A stretch of DNA of 63,170 nucleotides from Zopfochytrium polystomum (taxonomy: Eukaryota > Chytridiomycota > Chytridiomycetes > Chytridiales > Chytridiaceae). Numbering within the stretch: the first letter of the stretch is position 1; each line of letters begins with the position of its first letter. The DNA is taken from positions 1 to 63,170 of the forward strand of contig JAIVFJ010000335.1 in NCBI GenBank assembly GCA_025765615.1, given 5' to 3'. Made by a program: the position numbers and the translations under genes. This document shows, piece after piece, positions 39,933 through 51,684 of this stretch. The notes under the pieces were generated by a model. That model ran no database searches. It saw nothing but the letters and a program-made list of their open reading frames with translations, and was not told the origin of the DNA.

Positions 39933-42536
39933 ATGTCACCGACAGCAGCAGCTTCTGCATCATCAACAGTGCGTGGGCTCCTGGCCAATGCGGCGCCGGG
40001 CCTCGACGGCGACACGGTGGAGTACGTGATGGGATACTTTGACGATCCCTCCAACGACTTGTCGGCCGCGGGCATAGACGACTTCCTCGCCCCAATGCTT
40101 GCCGACGCCAGCGTGTCAGTGCCGCCGTCGGCAGAGGACGTGGCAGCCCTCTGCCGCGAGCTCTCAGCAGCGCTCGGCCACGACCCCAACGCGGAAGTGG
40201 ACGATGCCAGCCTGAATGGTGGCGCCAAGAAGCTTGCGTCGTCTGTCCAGTTCACCCCTATTGAGTCCAGGACCATGGAAACCACCTCTGTCGGCGATAT
40301 TCGACATGTGATGTCAAAGGCGGGTCCGTCGCAATCCACCGTAGATCAGAAGAAATTGCGTAAAGCAGAGATGAAACTTGCGAGCAAACGAGCCGAGCGT
40401 GGAGCGAGAGAGCAGTACGAAATTCCTGTCTGGAATCCAAACGTGAAACCCGCGATGATCGTCAATCAGGTTAAGGCACCCTCAGCAGCAAGTGAAGCAA
40501 GCCGTTCGAAAGATGTTCGCATCGAGAACTTCGACATTTCCTTCGCTGGCCGCAAGATCCTAACAAATGCTAACCTCAGCATGAATTTCGGTCGTCGTTA
40601 CGGTTTAGTTGGAAAAAACGGTATTGGAAAGTCGACGCTTCTTCGTGCCATCGCGAATGGGGAACTTCGCGTACCCTCACACATCCGCATTTTGCATGTG
40701 GAGCAAGAGGTAGTATGCCAGTGAAAGTACTTACAGCTCACTGTGCTTGCGGCTATAGATCGCAGGCGACGCAACCGAGGCGCTTCAATCTGTTCTTCAA
40801 GCAGACGTGGAGAGAGAGGCCCTCTTACTGGAAGAAAAAACGTTGAATGCAACGCTACAGAAGACATCAATATCGCCAGAAGAGGCGAGCGCAATGTCCG
40901 CGCGATTGAAATTCGTGTATCAGAAGCTCGAAGAGATAGAGTCAGACAAAGCAGAGAGTCGGTGCGGCGACTGTATGTTTGGCAAGCGATTTTAGTGACA
41001 CCTATTTCACTTCTTCAGGGCTTCATCGATTTTGAGTGGCTTGGGCTTTTCAACTGTCCAACAGACTGCTGCAACGAAGACCTTCAGTGGTGGCTGGAGA
41101 ATGGTGAGTTCCGTCTCTGATCTGGTCGCTTTGTCGAATAGTCCGTATAACCCGATTTCAAGCGGCTCGCTCTTGCACGGGCACTCTTCTGCCGACCGGA
41201 TCTTCTTCTGGCCGACGAAGTGACGAACTATCTTGAGTATGCAGCGCTATCGTGACAATTACCTTCCCACTCATCCTGTGCTAAATTTTAGTTTTCCCGC
41301 TGTGGTTTGGCTGGAAAACTACTTCCAATCTTGGCCAGCAACCCTTCTTGTGGTCTCACACGATAAATCGTTTTTGGATGCGGTTTCAACGGACATTTTG
41401 CATTTGCACGATGGTCAATTGGATTACTATAAGGGAAACTTTTCCAGTTACGTCACTGCAAGAGCCGAAAAACGGAAAAACCAGTGGCGAGAGTACGAGG
41501 CGCAGCTGCAGTACCGTCAGCACTTGCAGGCATTCATTGACCGCTGGCGGTACAACGCTAATCGGGCCGGTGAGCGCAGTGATCTGCCCTACCATTGTTA
41601 TTAACAGATGCGAACTTCCAGCGCAAGCTCAGAGCAAGCTTAAGATTCTTGAGAAGCTTCCCGAACTTGTTGTCCCGCCCAATGACGAAATGGATGGACT
41701 GGGCGAGGGAGAAGGGAAGGAGCTCTACTTTCGATTCCCCGAACCAGAAAAGCTTTCGCCACCTATTCTGCAGATGGACGAGGTCACGTTCAGTTACCCA
41801 GGAACGTCTCGTGTTATACTGGGTGGTGTCTCGTTTGACCTGCAAATGGACTCCAAAATAGCAGTAGTTGGCCCGAACGGCGCAGGTGTGTTCAGTTATT
41901 GGCTGTTGCCGCCATTTAAATTGTTCCGAAGGAAAATCGACGATGATCTATCTGCTTACGGGCCAGCACCAACCAACAACGGGTATATGTAACCGTCACG
42001 GCCGCCTCCGCCTTGGACTTTTTTCCCAACATTTCGTGGACCAGCTGGAGCTTGCCGACAGCCCTGTTCAATTTTTGTCGAAAAAGTTTCCTGGCAGGAC
42101 GGAGGAGGAATACCGACGGGTGCTCGGTAGATTCGGTCTGACGGGTACCACTGCCTTGCAGCCCATTGGAACACTTTCGGGTGGTCAGAAGTCTCGAGTT
42201 GTATTCGCCTCGATGAGTTTGACGAACCCGCACGTTCTTATTTTGGATGAGCCAACAAGTTGAGTGAAGCCGATAGGTGTTGGGCTCCTTAATTTATTTT
42301 ATTTTATTGTTTTTTCAGATCACTTGGACATGGATTCTATCGACGCCTTGGCAAAGGCTCTGAAAGAATTCAAAGGAGGAGTGGCTATTGTCAGCCACGA
42401 CCAGAGATTTCTGGACACCGTCTGCAACGAGGTGTGGGTTTGCCAGGGAGGCAGGCTTACTTCCTTCGAGGGCAGAGTGGGGACGGGAGATGGAGTTGTC
42501 GAACAGTACAAAAAGAGCCTGTTAAAGGATGCATGA
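39933..42536 (+). CDS. GCN20: ABC-F ATPase, GCN20/ABCF3-like translation regulator
   Basis: Eight exons: 39933-40712, 40759-40961, 41019-41103, 41163-41236, 41292-41569, 41622-41885, 41932-42258, 42319-42536 (742 residues). Introns are 46-60 bp and frame is continuous. NBD1 has Walker A GKNGIGKST (227-235), signature SGGWRM (351-356) and Walker B LLLADE (370-375), followed by VTNYLD instead of the usual PTNHLD. The linker carries FPAVVWLENYF, VVSHDKSFLDAVSTDI and the ABC-F linker helix (YEAQLQYRQHLQAFIDRWRY). NBD2 has GPNGAGKST (557-565), LSGGQKSR, DEPTNHLD (667-674) and IVSHDQRF. Length and layout match yeast GCN20, which works with GCN1 to activate GCN2 on stalled ribosomes. The N-terminal ~190 residues correspond to the GCN1-binding region. 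The assignment is strong. The altered NBD1 motif is noted separately. Confidence 0.93.
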
Positions 42537-42590
42537 TATGACTTGAAAAAGGAAAAGGAGGGACCCCGAAAAAAAAACACAAGAAAAAGT

Positions 42591-43766
42591 CTATCCCCGC
42601 TGAAACTGTTTGGCCACCAAGGCCGTAAGGTACTCGACGGTTTCGAGAGTTGTTCTGGCAACGCCAACACGACCAGTGTCCACCGTGAACAATTTTCGAG
42701 AGACCGCCAGGGTGGTGGAGGACGCAGCTACAGCAATGTCGGACACACCAACAGGATGGTCGGGACCAAGTCGCGCGACGGCATCAAGGGGTAGCCTGTT
42801 GAACTCCATGTAAGCTGGCCAGACAAACTTTTCAAAATAGTTGGGTGGGTCCGCCCAATAGCCCTCTAGAGTAACGTAGCCAGCCCGAGAGTCTCGCCGC
42901 GACTTGAGAACTTCGTAAGGGGCGTGCAAGAAGATTAGAACGTCGAGCTCCTGCAAAACTCGTGGGTCATCGAACAGAAGGAACCCGTCCACCAGAACTA
43001 GGTCCATGCTTCCATTGTCACCGCTGGTCGCCGTCAACGCTGCAAGAAGAGCCGCACTTGCGGCATCTAGGCCGGGACGGTCCTCTGACGGTATGTCGTT
43101 GTCGGAAATAACGGGGCGATTGTCGCCAAGGATGGAAATGTTCATCGCGCCGCTCTTGACATCCTGAAGGCATTTCACAAAAGAGTCCATCTGTTTGTTT
43201 ACAGTCGAGAACGTACGGTCAGTCAGTCCGCCGTCAGAGACCCCCACTCAAGCAACAGCAGTTCGCGGGGAAACGAACAAGCCTCAAAAGTGAGCACTTC
43301 GCACGTCGAGAGATTCCGGACAGTCCCAGTGCTGCACGCCATCAATTACAGGGATCTCCGAGTCTGTTTTGTAGTGTCGGTCCTGAAGAAAAGCCAAATG
43401 TAAGAACGGGGTACATTAACGGAGTAGAAGTTCGCACTTGGTGAACGATAGGAATATTCAATAGCTTCGCAAGCCATTCCGTGAGGGTAGACTTGCCACC
43501 ACAAGAGGCACCTGATAAGTAGTGGTTAACAACGGTTGGTGCTCTTCCAACTTGATATGAGATACGCGGCAGGAAGAGCCCAGGGACAAAGTAAGGCCTC
43601 AGTGAGAACGAGCGATGTTCTTCCAGTCGCGCAGCGAGGGCTTGTTCTGACGGTCAAGCGCAAACAGCAACAACCTTTCCCCCCCTCCCAAGCAGCCCGT
43701 CCTACAGGCAAGCAAGGCGCCGGCGCACGTACCTCCAACACCAACGAGAACAACCCGCCGGCTCAT
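42591..43766 (-). CDS. NRK1: Nicotinamide riboside kinase
   Basis: Four minus-strand exons: 43733-43766, 43438-43511, 43305-43382 and 42591-43190 (261 residues). All boundaries are GT/AG and in frame. The P-loop GGASCGGKST lies at 11-20 and is split by intron 1. It is followed by TEWLAKLLNIPIVHQDRHYK, IDGVQHWDCPESLD, LVLVDGFLLFDDPRVLQELD (Walker-B-like), RRDSRAGYVTLEGYWADPP and YFEKFVWPAYMEFN. This order is diagnostic of eukaryotic NRK enzymes, which phosphorylate nicotinamide riboside to NMN in NAD salvage. The 3' end converges on GCN20 with 54 bp between stops. The 5' end is divergent from the CDKAL1-like gene. Confidence 0.92.
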
Positions 43767-43933
43767 CTAATTGGCGTGGTCTGGGCGGAAGGTGAAGACG
43801 GAAGGGGGCGACCGATGTGATCGTTGCCTTCGTCTGTCTGTCTGTCTGCCGGTCTGTCTCTCTCTCTCTCGGTTTCTTTCCACTGATCTCTCCGAAAGAA
43901 AGAAAGAAAAAAAGAAAGAAAGAAAGAAGCGGG
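43767..43933. promoter_or_regulatory. Shared divergent promoter of the NRK and CDKAL1-like genes
   Basis: 167 bp separate the two start codons. The interval holds a (GTCT)n tract, a (CT)n tract and an (AAAG)n tract. No TATA box is evident. Confidence 0.55.
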
Positions 43934-46074
43934 ATGATTGCCGTGGCAAAGGGCTCTTCTTCCGACTCCTTCCTAGACGACATTGAGGAGCTGGTAACGA
44001 GAGAGGGGGCAGGAGGAGGCAGCGACGGCGACGGCGCGGCCTCCGCGTCGCGAGAAGGAAGAGGAGGAGGACAAGCGTCTGGTGTTTCCCGCAAGGCCTT
44101 CCGCCGCCGCCACCCAGAGCCACCGTCGGCTGCTGTCGCCCCGACCGCTGTATCTTCGTTGTCAACAGCCACGAATCCTGATCACTTCCTTCCGGGTACC
44201 GCGACAGTCTGGGTGAAGACCTGGGGCTGCTCTCACAACACATCCGATGCTGAGTACATGGCGGGCATGCTGGCTGCCCATGGATACGACGTTGTCCTTG
44301 AAGAGGACAGCAAGAACGACGCAGACCTCTGGCTGCTCAACTCGTGCACTGTCAAGGGCCCCTCGGAATCCAGCTTCGTCAATGCGATAAAGAAGGGTCA
44401 GTCTGACGGGAAGAAGATTGTGGTGTCCGGATGTGTGCCGCAAGGTGGTGGCTCCGGAAGCAGCAGCGGCAGCGGGTCGGGAAATGTGTGGGACTCTCTC
44501 AGTGTGATTGGAGTTCAGCAGATTGACCGTGTAGTCGAGGTTGTCGAGGAAACTCTCAAGGGAAACACCGTCAAGATAATGCGTGAACGAAAGCTCGATT
44601 CGACGTCCACCTCCACCGATGGCGCCACGGCCCCACGCCGCAAGCGGAAGGCTGGTGGCGCCCCCCTTGGACTGCCCAAAGTTCGGCGGAACCCTTTTGT
44701 GGAAATCATTCCCATCAACACCGGTTGCCTGAACCAATGCACATACTGCAAGACGAAACACGCGCGAGGCGACCTAGGCTCATACGAACCCGAGGAGGTG
44801 TGGAGCCGCGTGGAGACGGTAATCGGTGAAGGCGTCAAGGAGATTTGGCTGACTAGTGAAGACACTGGCGCGTACGGGAAAGACATCGGCGTAACAATTG
44901 TGGATCTGCTCTGGGGCATCGTGCGCGTGCTGGAACGACATCCGGAGTGTGGAACCATGCTTCGAGTTGGAATGGTTTGTCTCCTTTCTGCGTGTCGCAC
45001 TCAGATTAATTTGGTTTCCTACACCTACTATCTTTCAAGACCAATCCACCATACATTCTGGAGCACCTGGACGAAATGGTCAAGATTCTCTCACATCCGC
45101 GCGTGTTCAGTTTTCTCCACGTTCCCGTCCAGTCAGGATCTGACAGAGTCCTGGACGACATGCGCAGACAATACTCTGTTGCAGAGTTCAAGGAGGTTGT
45201 CGATCGACTTCGGAGCGGCGTTGAGGGGGGCTGTACGATTGCCACAGATATAATATGCGGTTTTCCAACGGAGGCGGATGAGGACTTTGAAGAGACAATG
45301 AAACTGGTCGAGGAATACAAGTTCTCTGTCTTGCATATTTCTCAGGTATAAGGCATTGCCGGCTATCGTTTTCATGTTCTTACATCCAACTTTAATGAAA
45401 TCAATTTGATTTATTAGTTTTACCCGCGTCCTGGAACTCCGGCGGCGCGTCTTCCCCGACTCTCCGGCGAAACTGTCAAGTCTAGGTCAAGGGCGTTGAC
45501 CTCACTTTTCAACACCTTTTTACCATACGAGAAGTGCGTGGGAGATGTGTTGCGGGTTCTACCGACAGAAGTTTCTGCGGACGGCAAGCACTACGTGGCG
45601 CACGACAAGCTATATAGACAAGTTTTAGTTCCTTTGGACCCGTCTCTTCTGGGAAAATGGCTCACAATCAAGGTCGTGAAGACCGGGAAATTCTTTTTGA
45701 TGGGAGGATTGGTGACGGACGAAAGCGATCAGACCGAGCCAAATGGCGATCCCAGTCAAATGGAAGGCCCAAAGCTTCGCAATGTGGGAGGCAAATTGAT
45801 CAAGGCTTTCACTGCAGGCTCTGATAGCGATGGGGCTGTTTTGAGTGTCAATGGGCAGGTCACAGGGTTGGCTGACCGACGAAGGAGAGCGGCTGGGGAT
45901 GGGCGGTGGGTCGGGTGGATTGGAAAGTCTGCCCTGCTCGTGTCGGGTGGTGTGGCGATATCCTTGGCAGGCTTCTTCTACTTTGGTCCCCGCAAGCCGG
46001 GCGTGAGAGCTGCAGTTACTGTGCTCGGCGTTGGACTCGTTTTGTGGGCTTTTGCAGACAAAAGAATGATTTGA
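43934..46074 (+). CDS. CDKAL1: CDKAL1-like tRNA methylthiotransferase (ms2t6A37)
   Basis: Three exons, 43934-44974, 45040-45345 and 45418-46074 (667 residues), with introns of 65 and 72 bp. The N-terminal ~85 residues are variable. The MTTase domain has the three cluster cysteines C99 ([11 protein letters not shown]), C138 ([12 protein letters not shown]) and C167 (VVSGCVPQ). The radical-SAM motif C-x3-C-x2-C is C265/C269/C272 ([18 protein letters not shown]), followed by [25 protein letters not shown] and [14 protein letters not shown]-like region follows ([15 protein letters not shown]). The end is hydrophobic ([35 protein letters not shown]), matching the tail anchor of animal CDKAL1. These enzymes convert t6A37 to ms2t6A37 in lysine tRNA. 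The Gly/Ser insert after the third cluster cysteine is unusual. Confidence 0.92.
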
Positions 46075-46124
46075 CTGTCTTGGCGGACTTTCCTTGGATT
46101 CTTTCAATCTCCGCTACTGCTCGG

Positions 46125-48155
46125 ATGCTCGGGAGCCGAAAGTCTTTACCGGCCCAGGCCACCACCGCAACCCCCGAATCGTATGAGATGGGGCAGGTGG
46201 ATGTGGTGTTAAGCTCGAGGAGTGCGAGCGAGTTCTCGTGCCCGCTGCGATCACCCTTTATATCACGACCTGTTTCAGAGACCTCCTCGGAAGGATTTGG
46301 CCACGTCCACCAGCAACACCGATCGGGAGTTGCGAATCAATCCCGCATACATTTGCCCAACCCCACTCAAAACGCAACTGCATCCAATCAGCCCCGTCTG
46401 TCGCGGTCTCGATCGAGCCGTTCATTCGAGTCAACAACGGTCTCACAGCTGCGGGCAGAACTGGAAGCTGCGCGACACCGAGCTCGAGCTGCTGAATTGA
46501 TCATCGCTCGAGTTATGTCTGAACGACGCGCCGAACTCCTCGAACTGAGAGAGGTTGCGGCTGGACTCATTGGGTGGCGCAAAATTGCAGCAATGTCAGG
46601 GGTCGGGATGGAAGTGATGGAACTGTTCGACCAGGACGACGACAGGGTCGGCAATTTCAACGCTAGCATGGGCACAAACGAGTTGCGTGGACGGCAGCCG
46701 CGACGGTCTGACTCATCGTCATCACTGTCGTCATCGAATTCTTCGTCGCCGCGAGCCGGGGGCAGTTCGAGGGAGAGAGCAAAGGCCAAGCAACCGGTTC
46801 CTTACGGCTCCTTTGACGCACATATTACCGGGTCACTTCACGCTCTTCTCTTTGATATAAAGATGCCTCTTCCCATCGACAAGGCGGTAGCGGCGGAGCC
46901 CGGCACAGCGCAAAACAAAGTCCCAGCTCCAAGTGCGTTCCGTGTCCCCGTGCTCGTGCCAAACGGGCGGAGTGGAGGCAGCAACGGCTCTGCAGGAGAA
47001 AATTTTAACAGCCACTTCGCCAATAGCGACAGCACTACCGTTAATACTATCCACTGCGGTACCGCTGCGAAAAGTCGAGGAGAGAGAGAAGGGTGTGAGC
47101 GAGGATGGCGAGAGCGACTACTGCTGCAAAGGCTGAGGCAGTCCACGAGTGCTATCACAGACGATTTGGTTCACGAGGCGCATTTGGACTGCCTCGCGGC
47201 GATGCGGGCGGGCATCACGACAAGCCTGCAGTACGTGCGGGTGCTGAGCGAGCAGGTGCTCGCGTTGCGACTGGAGAACCGGCGTTGCGTGCTCGAAAAT
47301 GTTCGAATGGCGCGTGTCGCTATGGAAACTGTCGCCGCAGCGTCGGAGGCCGCAGAGGAGCGAATCTGGGAAGATAGACAGCGGCAGCGATGGTTGCGGC
47401 AGCAGGAGGATGACAATGCGGCCGGCGACAGTGCAATAGAGCAAACCGAGGACATTGAAGCAGCGCGTAGGTTCGCTTTGAAAACAAGGGATGAAACAAC
47501 AGCAAGCGGGCCATCGGACGTATGCGGTGAGTATCTTCAAGGCTGGGAAAGGCAGATGCTCTCACAGTTGCCGCCCCTCCCGTCACCACCGAAAATGCGA
47601 GTATCTCGCTCTTCGCCAACTTCCACGTTCGCGTCAACAACGCCGCTGACCTCGTTGAGGGAGATTGACTTAGCAGCAGAAGCAAATGAGCTCCAGCGTG
47701 GACGGCAGGCGGCGGGAACATCGCACAGAAGAGCACGGTCCGAAGGTAAAGTGATGGCTCACAACGGGAACGGCCCCTACCGCTTTGAAGCCACGAGGGA
47801 GGTGTTTGTGCCGCTGGAGGGAGCTAGACGCAAACGCGATGGTGATACTGAAGGCAGTGTCTACGGATTGACGTCGTCGTCCGTCGACCCACTACAGCAA
47901 AGCCTGGCACCCTTTGCACAGAAGGGACTGCTACAGCGGCTTGTCGGGGCTATTGTGGGTATGAAGAGTGGACCGCCACCGCCTTTACCTCTTCGCAAGT
48001 CCCCACCACGACGGCCGCCGCTTACCAACTCTCGACACCCAAGCAGAGGTTCAGTTGGGCACAACAAAGACGTGGACTTTAATGAGGGCGTGAGTGTCTG
48101 GCACCCAGCTTCTGTTTTCGCGTTTCTTTCCTTTCGCTGAAAGCCAAGATATATG

Positions 48156-48208
<53 letters not shown>

Positions 48209-48990
48209 TCTGTGTGTGTCTCGCGCTCATACTTACGCGAACAAAACACATACAAACGGTTCACCCAACAAAGGGGAAGCGCAGCATCCTCCAACTCGTG
48301 GGCGTCATGCAAGCGTCTGAAGATTTCGCATACTGCATGCGGACGACTCCACCGCCCAAAACGCACAGAAAGGCATCACAGCGCAACTCCATCGACGGTG
48401 ACTCGGACGAAATCGACGACGGGGAAACGGCAAAGAGGCAGCAGCAATATTCGAGCTCTCTGTTTTCGCACGAAACGTCGTCGCACGGTCGACCTGCCGA
48501 TATTCAAAAATCGTCAGCCCCAGACGACCACGCGCTTTCGGATCGACAGCCGCAGCGATGCAAGCAGGAGCGGCAAGAACGCGAAAACAAATGGATCGGT
48601 CTCGGTCGGCACAACCGCTGGTCGTCAGACTCGTGCAAGTCTGCGTCGTCGTCGACTGCATCGTTTCCTTCAAGCGGGCATCGAAAGTCGGTACGCGGTA
48701 ACGCTGACAAAAGCGGCTGGTGGAAGCATAGAGAAGGCGAAGATGGTAGTGTTGGTGCCAAAGGGAGTGATGGCGCCGCACGGATTGGTGCCTTAACAGA
48801 AGGAGCGGCGTCGGTGACGTCTGGCCAAGTAAGAAGGGTTGGATATCAGCACGAATGGAATAACGCCGGGAACGATGACTACCGCCGAGAGGGTTGGATC
48901 CTCAAAAGTGGCCGTGCAGGTATCATTGTGCAGCGGGACGGCTGCGACCCACAGCCTGTTGGTTCGGCACCACCGAGACAACTGGGATGA
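46125..48990 (+). CDS. Unrecognised long protein with coiled-coil segments
   Basis: Exon 1 at 46125-48089 and probable exon 2 at 48274-48990 (893 residues). The GTGAGT donor and the in-phase continuation open for 239 codons support the splice. The acceptor caacaaag lacks a pyrimidine tract, so if the intron is not used the protein ends at 48140 (671 residues). It starts 50 bp after the CDKAL1-like stop. Visible features are an Ala/Arg/Glu-rich helix (VSQLRAELEAARHRARAAEL, about 120-155), a second helical block (SLQYVRVLSEQVLALRLENR, about 370-420) and Pro-rich stretches (SGPPPPLPLRKSPPRRPPL). The tail is Ser/Arg-rich. It has no recognised domain and no membrane segment. The intron contains (CT)n(GT)n. 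Confidence 0.6.
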
Positions 48991-49236
48991 ACAAAAATGG
49001 CCAGAAGACGTGAGCGGAGGCGGTACCGACGGTGAAGCAACTGTTGGTGGGGAAGGTTTTTTTTTATTTTTTATTTTTATTTTTTAATTTGGGCGTTTTG
49101 TTCGAACTTGTGAACCAGCTGCAGCTGTATTTTTCTGGCATAATTAGTAGTTAAATCAACGAGTAGTAGTCGTAATCCGACACGGCCGGTGCAGGATTTG
49201 CTTGTTAGGAATCGCTTAGCCACCAACATCTCGTGA

Positions 49237-51187
49237 TTAACCCTTTAGGCCCTGCTTGCACGTATCACATTTGATATGTTTTTGGCACATTGACAGCGTC
49301 CCAAAAATACCAGCTAGCCCCCAATTGAACCTTGCATATTTCTTCTTTATAATGAAAGATAGCGCCAGCCAAAAAAGCAAACGTTTTAACTAAGTAGAAC
49401 ACCAAGGAGAAGGGAGCTGCCTTCAAAGACATCAATATTGATATTGTGAATCATGCCAAAATCTTGCCCAGCCATCTGGAAGCCTTGCTCTTTTGCTCAA
49501 ATATGCATTGGCATATTCTCTATGCGAACAAATCAGGTTGCACAAGTTTTGCTAATAATGTACAGAGGATTTCGCTTTTCAAAGTGGTCATTTTAGGATT
49601 TGGCCAAGTGGGGTTGGAAAGCTTTACCCATTCCTTTTTTGACAACCCCCCTCAAGTAGGCCACAAAAGCAATTGCTAAGACAGAGGCTGCCAATAGGAA
49701 TTGACGTATGTACTGCACCAAGTTTTCCTGCGTTTGGGCAATTGCCAGCAGGTGTCCCACTGATGTCAAGCTGTGAAAGCAGCAGCAGTAGCGAAAGCAC
49801 AAACAACAGCAGCAGTAGTTGTTCTTGTGATTGCAATAGCTAAATGACCGAAATATACTCTCAGAAAAGTGCTTCAATTAAATGATACAGGGCCAGAGTA
49901 GAAGCCCATTCTTGCAAAAATTGTACCAGAATCTTGCGCCAATTTGAACAAATTTCACAAGTAACAGAGCTGCAATTGCCATATTATTTTCTCATCTGGT
50001 TGATAAAAAGCTGATTTTGGGCTTTGCCAAAATGTTTACGGCAGGTTTGCATCTGTGGTGGTGGTTTCTGTTGTTGCTCAATTTGTGGTTGTTCCTCTTT
50101 ATGGGTTGTTTTCTACATGAAAAATGAGCAATCTTTGTTGAAATCCGCGTTGGTGGAGGGAGATCGGGTGTGACAAGTCAAGTCTGTGATCAACTTCTCT
50201 TTTTATTTCTTCTTTTTTCACACAGGGGCATATTCCAACACTCCCCCTTGCACACGCGCCCTTCCTAGACTTCAAACAAAACCCTCCAGAGGTAAGAAAC
50301 TGGAGAAGAGTGCTTGAAGCCCCTGCTGGGATGAAAAACCCAAATCAATTGGCTGATCTGGGAAAACTGTGGCAGGGAAAGGAAGTGAAAATATCTGGGA
50401 AAGTGCTGCTGAGGAGTGAACTTCAAAAGGGTAGGAATAGAAAATACATGAAGAGCCAAATAAGGCAAAAGGTAAAGAAAAGTTTGTCCAGTGCCCTCCC
50501 CCTCCCTGTTGGGCATAACCTGCTGATTTACCTTGGCGCGCCAGCCGCGCCTTCAGTGTGGTCCAAGTTCTTCTGTTCCTTCTTCTTGATGCTCTTTTGT
50601 CGAACATGTTCCTCACGTCGTTTTGATATTGTCTCTAGGATTTTCTTGTGACGTTGCAGGTATTGTCTTGGTTTCTCAGTCGAGTCAACCAGTCCAAGTA
50701 GAGTCCAGCCCTCGTAGACCATATCACGTCCATGTGGCTTGGTGAGGAGGTCTGCAAGCTGGTCCATTGAGTAGACGTACTCAACTTGCACAAGTCCTTC
50801 CTCAACAAGTGACTGAATGTGGTGGTACTGAAGGTGGATGTGCTTGGAACGATCGGTGTGAAGGTCATTAACTGTCATGTGGATCAAATCAAGGTGAGTA
50901 GAAAGCAGATCTGCTTGCAAAATTTTAGATCACGACCTGCTATTTTGGATGAATGACAGGGTGCCAAAGTCAGGATTCCCTATGTGATATCACGATTTTT
51001 TGCTATCACATTTGCTATCTTTTGCGTGCATGACTTTTTTTACATAACACATAGAAAATTGACCAAAGATCACGATGTGCTCGTGGAATTGGATAGGGAG
51101 GGTCCAGATCGCCTGGGGCAGCTGGCGCTCCGTCGACGATCGTGTGGATCGATATCAATACTAACATGTCAAGGCCTGAAGGGTTAA
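49237..51187. mobile_element. piggyBac-like TTAA element, non-autonomous, with nested copia fragment
   Basis: Left end TTAA (49237-49240) then CCCTTTAGGCC, and right end GGCCTGAAGGG then TTAA (51184-51187). The termini are inverted repeats differing at one base, at TTAA sites as in the piggyBac superfamily. TGATAT motifs occur subterminally at both ends. Length is about 1.94 kb including the copia fragment 50171-50890. Remaining internal frames (49446-49679, for example) show no transposase motif. Confidence 0.6.
50171..50890 (-). pseudogene. Truncated copia family 1 copy (RNase H end, 3' internal region, partial LTR)
   Basis: Minus-strand sequence matches 29040-29770 of the complete element: HMTVNDLHTDRSKHI, VYSMDQLADLLTKPHGRDMV, the 3' leader and the polypurine tract. 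The first ~70 bp of the LTR follow (TGTTGGAATATGCCCC at 50240 leftward). Both ends are truncated and no duplication is visible. Confidence 0.92.
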
Positions 51188-51684
51188 AAGCGCTGGGCGT
51201 TTCGCATCACCGTTGTGAGGGATGCAACAATGTTTTGTTTCTTGGAGGTTGTACGTCGTCTTGCAGCGGGCCACTTCAGCCTCTCATTGCAGTCCGAACC
51301 ACTGACGAAGGGACAGAATCATGGTCATTGGTTTTTTTGTGCGGTGGCGACTGTGAAAGGAAACATAATACAGCAAGGCAGGCTCTGCGAAAGGGGGAGG
51401 CCGGCATGACGGATACGAAAGTAGACCAGCAGGGAACGAGATCGAAAACAAGTCGCAGCAGCTGCCCACGGTTCGAGAGACGTAAGTTCCAGAATGAAAA
51501 AGCAAAGGGGAAAACAAAAAAAAAAAAAAAAAAAAGAAACTAAACGGGTCGTTACGATCAGCACAAACGCTAACATATAGGATATTATTGCCAAACGGAG
51601 CAGGGCAAAAGACGACAAGGGGTGATGTTGAGGGGGCTACGACTGACGGTCCCGAGTCTAAGAAGTAGGAAAAACGTTTGAGTA
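51188..51684. other. Intergenic, 3' side of the LITAF gene
   Basis: No gene is recognised. A 21-bp poly-A run lies near 51517-51537. A plus-strand 133-codon frame is Lys/Arg-rich and unsupported. Confidence 0.45.
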
